A stretch of 64,000 nt of DNA. It comes from Closterium sp. NIES-65. Lineage: Eukaryota; Streptophyta; Zygnematophyceae; Desmidiales; Closteriaceae. Under the pieces are notes generated by a model. That model saw only the letters and a program-made list of their open reading frames with translations. It was not told where the DNA came from and made no database searches. The stretch's first letter is position 1, and each line of letters opens with the position of its first letter. The stretch covers positions 496,001-560,000 of the forward strand of contig CANXME010000795.1 in the NCBI GenBank assembly GCA_948144175.1, given 5' to 3'. Shown here piece after piece: positions 62,200 through 64,000 of the stretch. The translations under genes were made by a program, and so were the position numbers.

Positions 62200-64000
62200 C
62201 TTGCTGCCATATATGCTGTGACTATTAGTGATGAGGGTGACTGTTACCGGTGTTTTCCGCCCGACCCGGGCATTGAGACTGCTGCTCTAGGTACTGGTGA
62301 GGCTGCTGCTCTAGGTGCTAGCGAGGCTGCTGCTCTAGGTGCTCGTGCGTCTGCTCCCTCAGGTGCTGGTGAGTCTGCTCTCTCAGGTGCTGCGTCGGCT
62401 TCGGCCTTCCACACCTTCACCCTTGACTCGGGAGCTTCTCGCTCCTTCTTTCGAGACCGCACCACACTCACGCTGCTTGGCCGGCCAGTTGCAGTCTCTC
62501 TGGCAGACCCCTCTGGGGGTCCTGTCCTTGCTCACTTTTCCACTGTCCTCCCGTGTCTGGCGGCCCCCTCTGGCACCCTGTCTGGTCTTTACCTCCCCTC
62601 GTTCTCTACGAACTTGGTGAGTGGTGCTGACTTACAGGATGCGGACGTTCACCAGTTCACTCCTGCAAGTCAGCGGGTGACCCACTGCACGGACGCTCGG
62701 ACAGGTCGAATACTCGCGTTACACCACAGTCTTCCCCTTGCGCAGCAAGGGTGATGTCACTGCGGTGTTGATCGACTGGATCCGCACAGGTCGTCTCCAG
62801 CTCAGGCAGAGCTTCGGCTCGGACTTTCCTGTTCTGCGTCTGCACTCTGACAGAGGCGGAGAGTTCTCCTATGGCCTTCTGCGAGCCTACTGTCGTGCAC
62901 GAGGCATCCGCCAGACCTTCACGCTTCCGGACTCTCCACAGCAAAATGGGATTGCTGAGCGCCACATTGGCATGGTCATGGACGTCGCCCGTACGTCCAT
63001 GATGCATGCGGCTGCCCCCCATTTTCTGTGGCCGTTTGCGGTTCGTTACGCGGCGCATCAGATCAACCTTCACCCCAGGGTCTCCAGGCCGGAGACCACC
63101 CCAGCTTTGCTGTGGACCGGGAAGGTTTGCGATGCGTCTGCGTTCCGTGTCTAGGGATCTCGTGCGTTTGTCCGCCACTTGTCTGCGGACAAGCTGTCCC
63201 CTCGTGGTGCTCCTTGCGTCTTCCTTGGCTTCCCTCCTGACGCGCCAGGGTGGCAGTTCTACCACCCCACCTCTCGCCGTGTTCTGTCCTCCCAGGACGT
63301 CACATTTGACGAGTCGGTCCCCTACTACCGCCTCTTCCCCTACCGCACTCCGTCCCCCCCCCCGCCACCGCTCTTCCTTGTGCCCGGTCCCCCCCCGGTA
63401 GACCCCCTCCCCCTCAGGGTCCTGCCCCTTCAGGTGTGTCCCAGGTAGACGCAGTCGAGCATGTCGAGGTTACTGGTGATTCTGGTGCTGCTGAGGGTGC
63501 TAAGCCTAGGGGTGCTGACTCTGGGAGTGCTGAGCGTGTGGGTTCTACGCCTGGGAGTGCTGAGCCTGAGGGTGCTACTACTGGGGGTGCTGAGCCTGAG
63601 GGTGCTACTACTTGGGGTGATGAGCCTGGGGGTGCTACCACTGAGGGTGCTGAGCCTAGGGGTGCTGAGCCTGGGGGTGCTACGCCTGGGGGTGCTGAGC
63701 CTGGGGGTGCTACGCCTGGAGGTGCTGAGCCTTGGGGTGCGGAGCCTGAGGGAGCTGGGCCTGCTCGTGTGGCGTCTGGCGGTGCTGGGCCTGGAGGTTC
63801 TCCGGGTTCTTCGTCTCGGCGGGAGCACTCTCTCCACAGGAGCTGCGCGAGTGGTTTGCCCGGCGTTGGAGGCGTGCTGCTGGAGCTGGAGGTTCTTCGG
63901 CTGCTGAGGGTGCTGGTGCCGCGGGTCCCGGAGGTGCTCGTACTGGGAGTAATGGAGCTGCTGGGCCTGCGGGTACGACTGGAGCTGGAGCTGCTGAGGG
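62200..64000 (+). pseudogene. Copia D protease, integrase and linker region
   Basis: Protease LDSGASRSFFRDRTTLT lies near 62425. The integrase segments HSDRGGEFSYGLLRAYCRA and SPQQNGIAERHIGMVMDVAR lie near 62840-62990, and the C-terminal part (ADKLSPRGAPCVFLGFPPDA) near 63190. A repeat linker rich in Gly, Ala, Glu and Pro runs to the window edge. It is broken. Confidence 0.85.

Larger units (their letters stand above)
59840..64000 (+). mobile_element. Copia LTR retrotransposon D (5' part; continues past right edge)
   Basis: 5' LTR, primer site, GC-rich leader, gag, protease, integrase and the start of the Gly/Glu/Pro repeat linker are visible. It is the same family as A and A2 but on the plus strand, inserted into the Gypsy integrase region. 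The five bases before it, GTGTT, are the expected target duplication. The coding region is broken in several places. Confidence 0.9.

Overview
The window looks like nuclear DNA of a streptophyte green alga. A Zygnematophyceae genome of Closterium type is my best guess, by inference from the style of the Copia elements and of the host proteins. Three things support a plant-lineage nuclear genome: spliced genes, a plant-type receptor-like kinase, and a secreted protein with a Root-cap domain. A cytosolic-type tRNA-Ser(AGA) gene and Copia, Gypsy and LINE elements are also present. I cannot assign the species from sequence alone.

Layout, left to right. 1-12204: two related short-LTR Copia retrotransposons on the minus strand. 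Element A (1-6733) lies inside element A2 (6734-12204), and both run off the left edge. 12394-13272: a 5'-truncated LINE with target-site duplications. 13501-13581: tRNA-Ser(AGA). 15223-22881 and 24447-29419: a tandem pair of large two-exon paralogues of a family I do not recognise. They share a roughly 380-residue N-terminal module with a Cys/His motif (CxxC, HPWHHPPLF, CRFxC), one phase-1 intron at the same position, and a long low-complexity tail; the first copy has 64 uninterrupted CAG codons. 30756-36307: a receptor-like kinase gene in which nearly every kinase exon is followed or preceded by partial copies of itself.

36414-55304 is a retrotransposon stack. A Copia element on the minus strand (B, 5-bp target duplication CAATC) carries three later insertions. 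These are a non-coding TA-flanked inverted-repeat DNA element in its left LTR, a non-coding three-LTR element (E) in its integrase region, and a very young plus-strand Copia element (C, identical 110-bp LTRs) in its right LTR. 56755-58179: an intronless secreted Cys-rich plus Root-cap-domain protein. 58894-59839: the 3' end of a Gypsy chromovirus on the minus strand, cut by Copia element D (59840 to beyond the right edge).

Host genes occupy about a third of the window and transposons about two thirds. The host genes do not form an evident pathway. The strongest candidates for new biology are the tandem HPWHHPPLF gene pair and the exon-stuttered kinase. On the mobile-element side, the non-autonomous three-LTR element shares end signals and GC-rich leader repeats with the Copia group around it.
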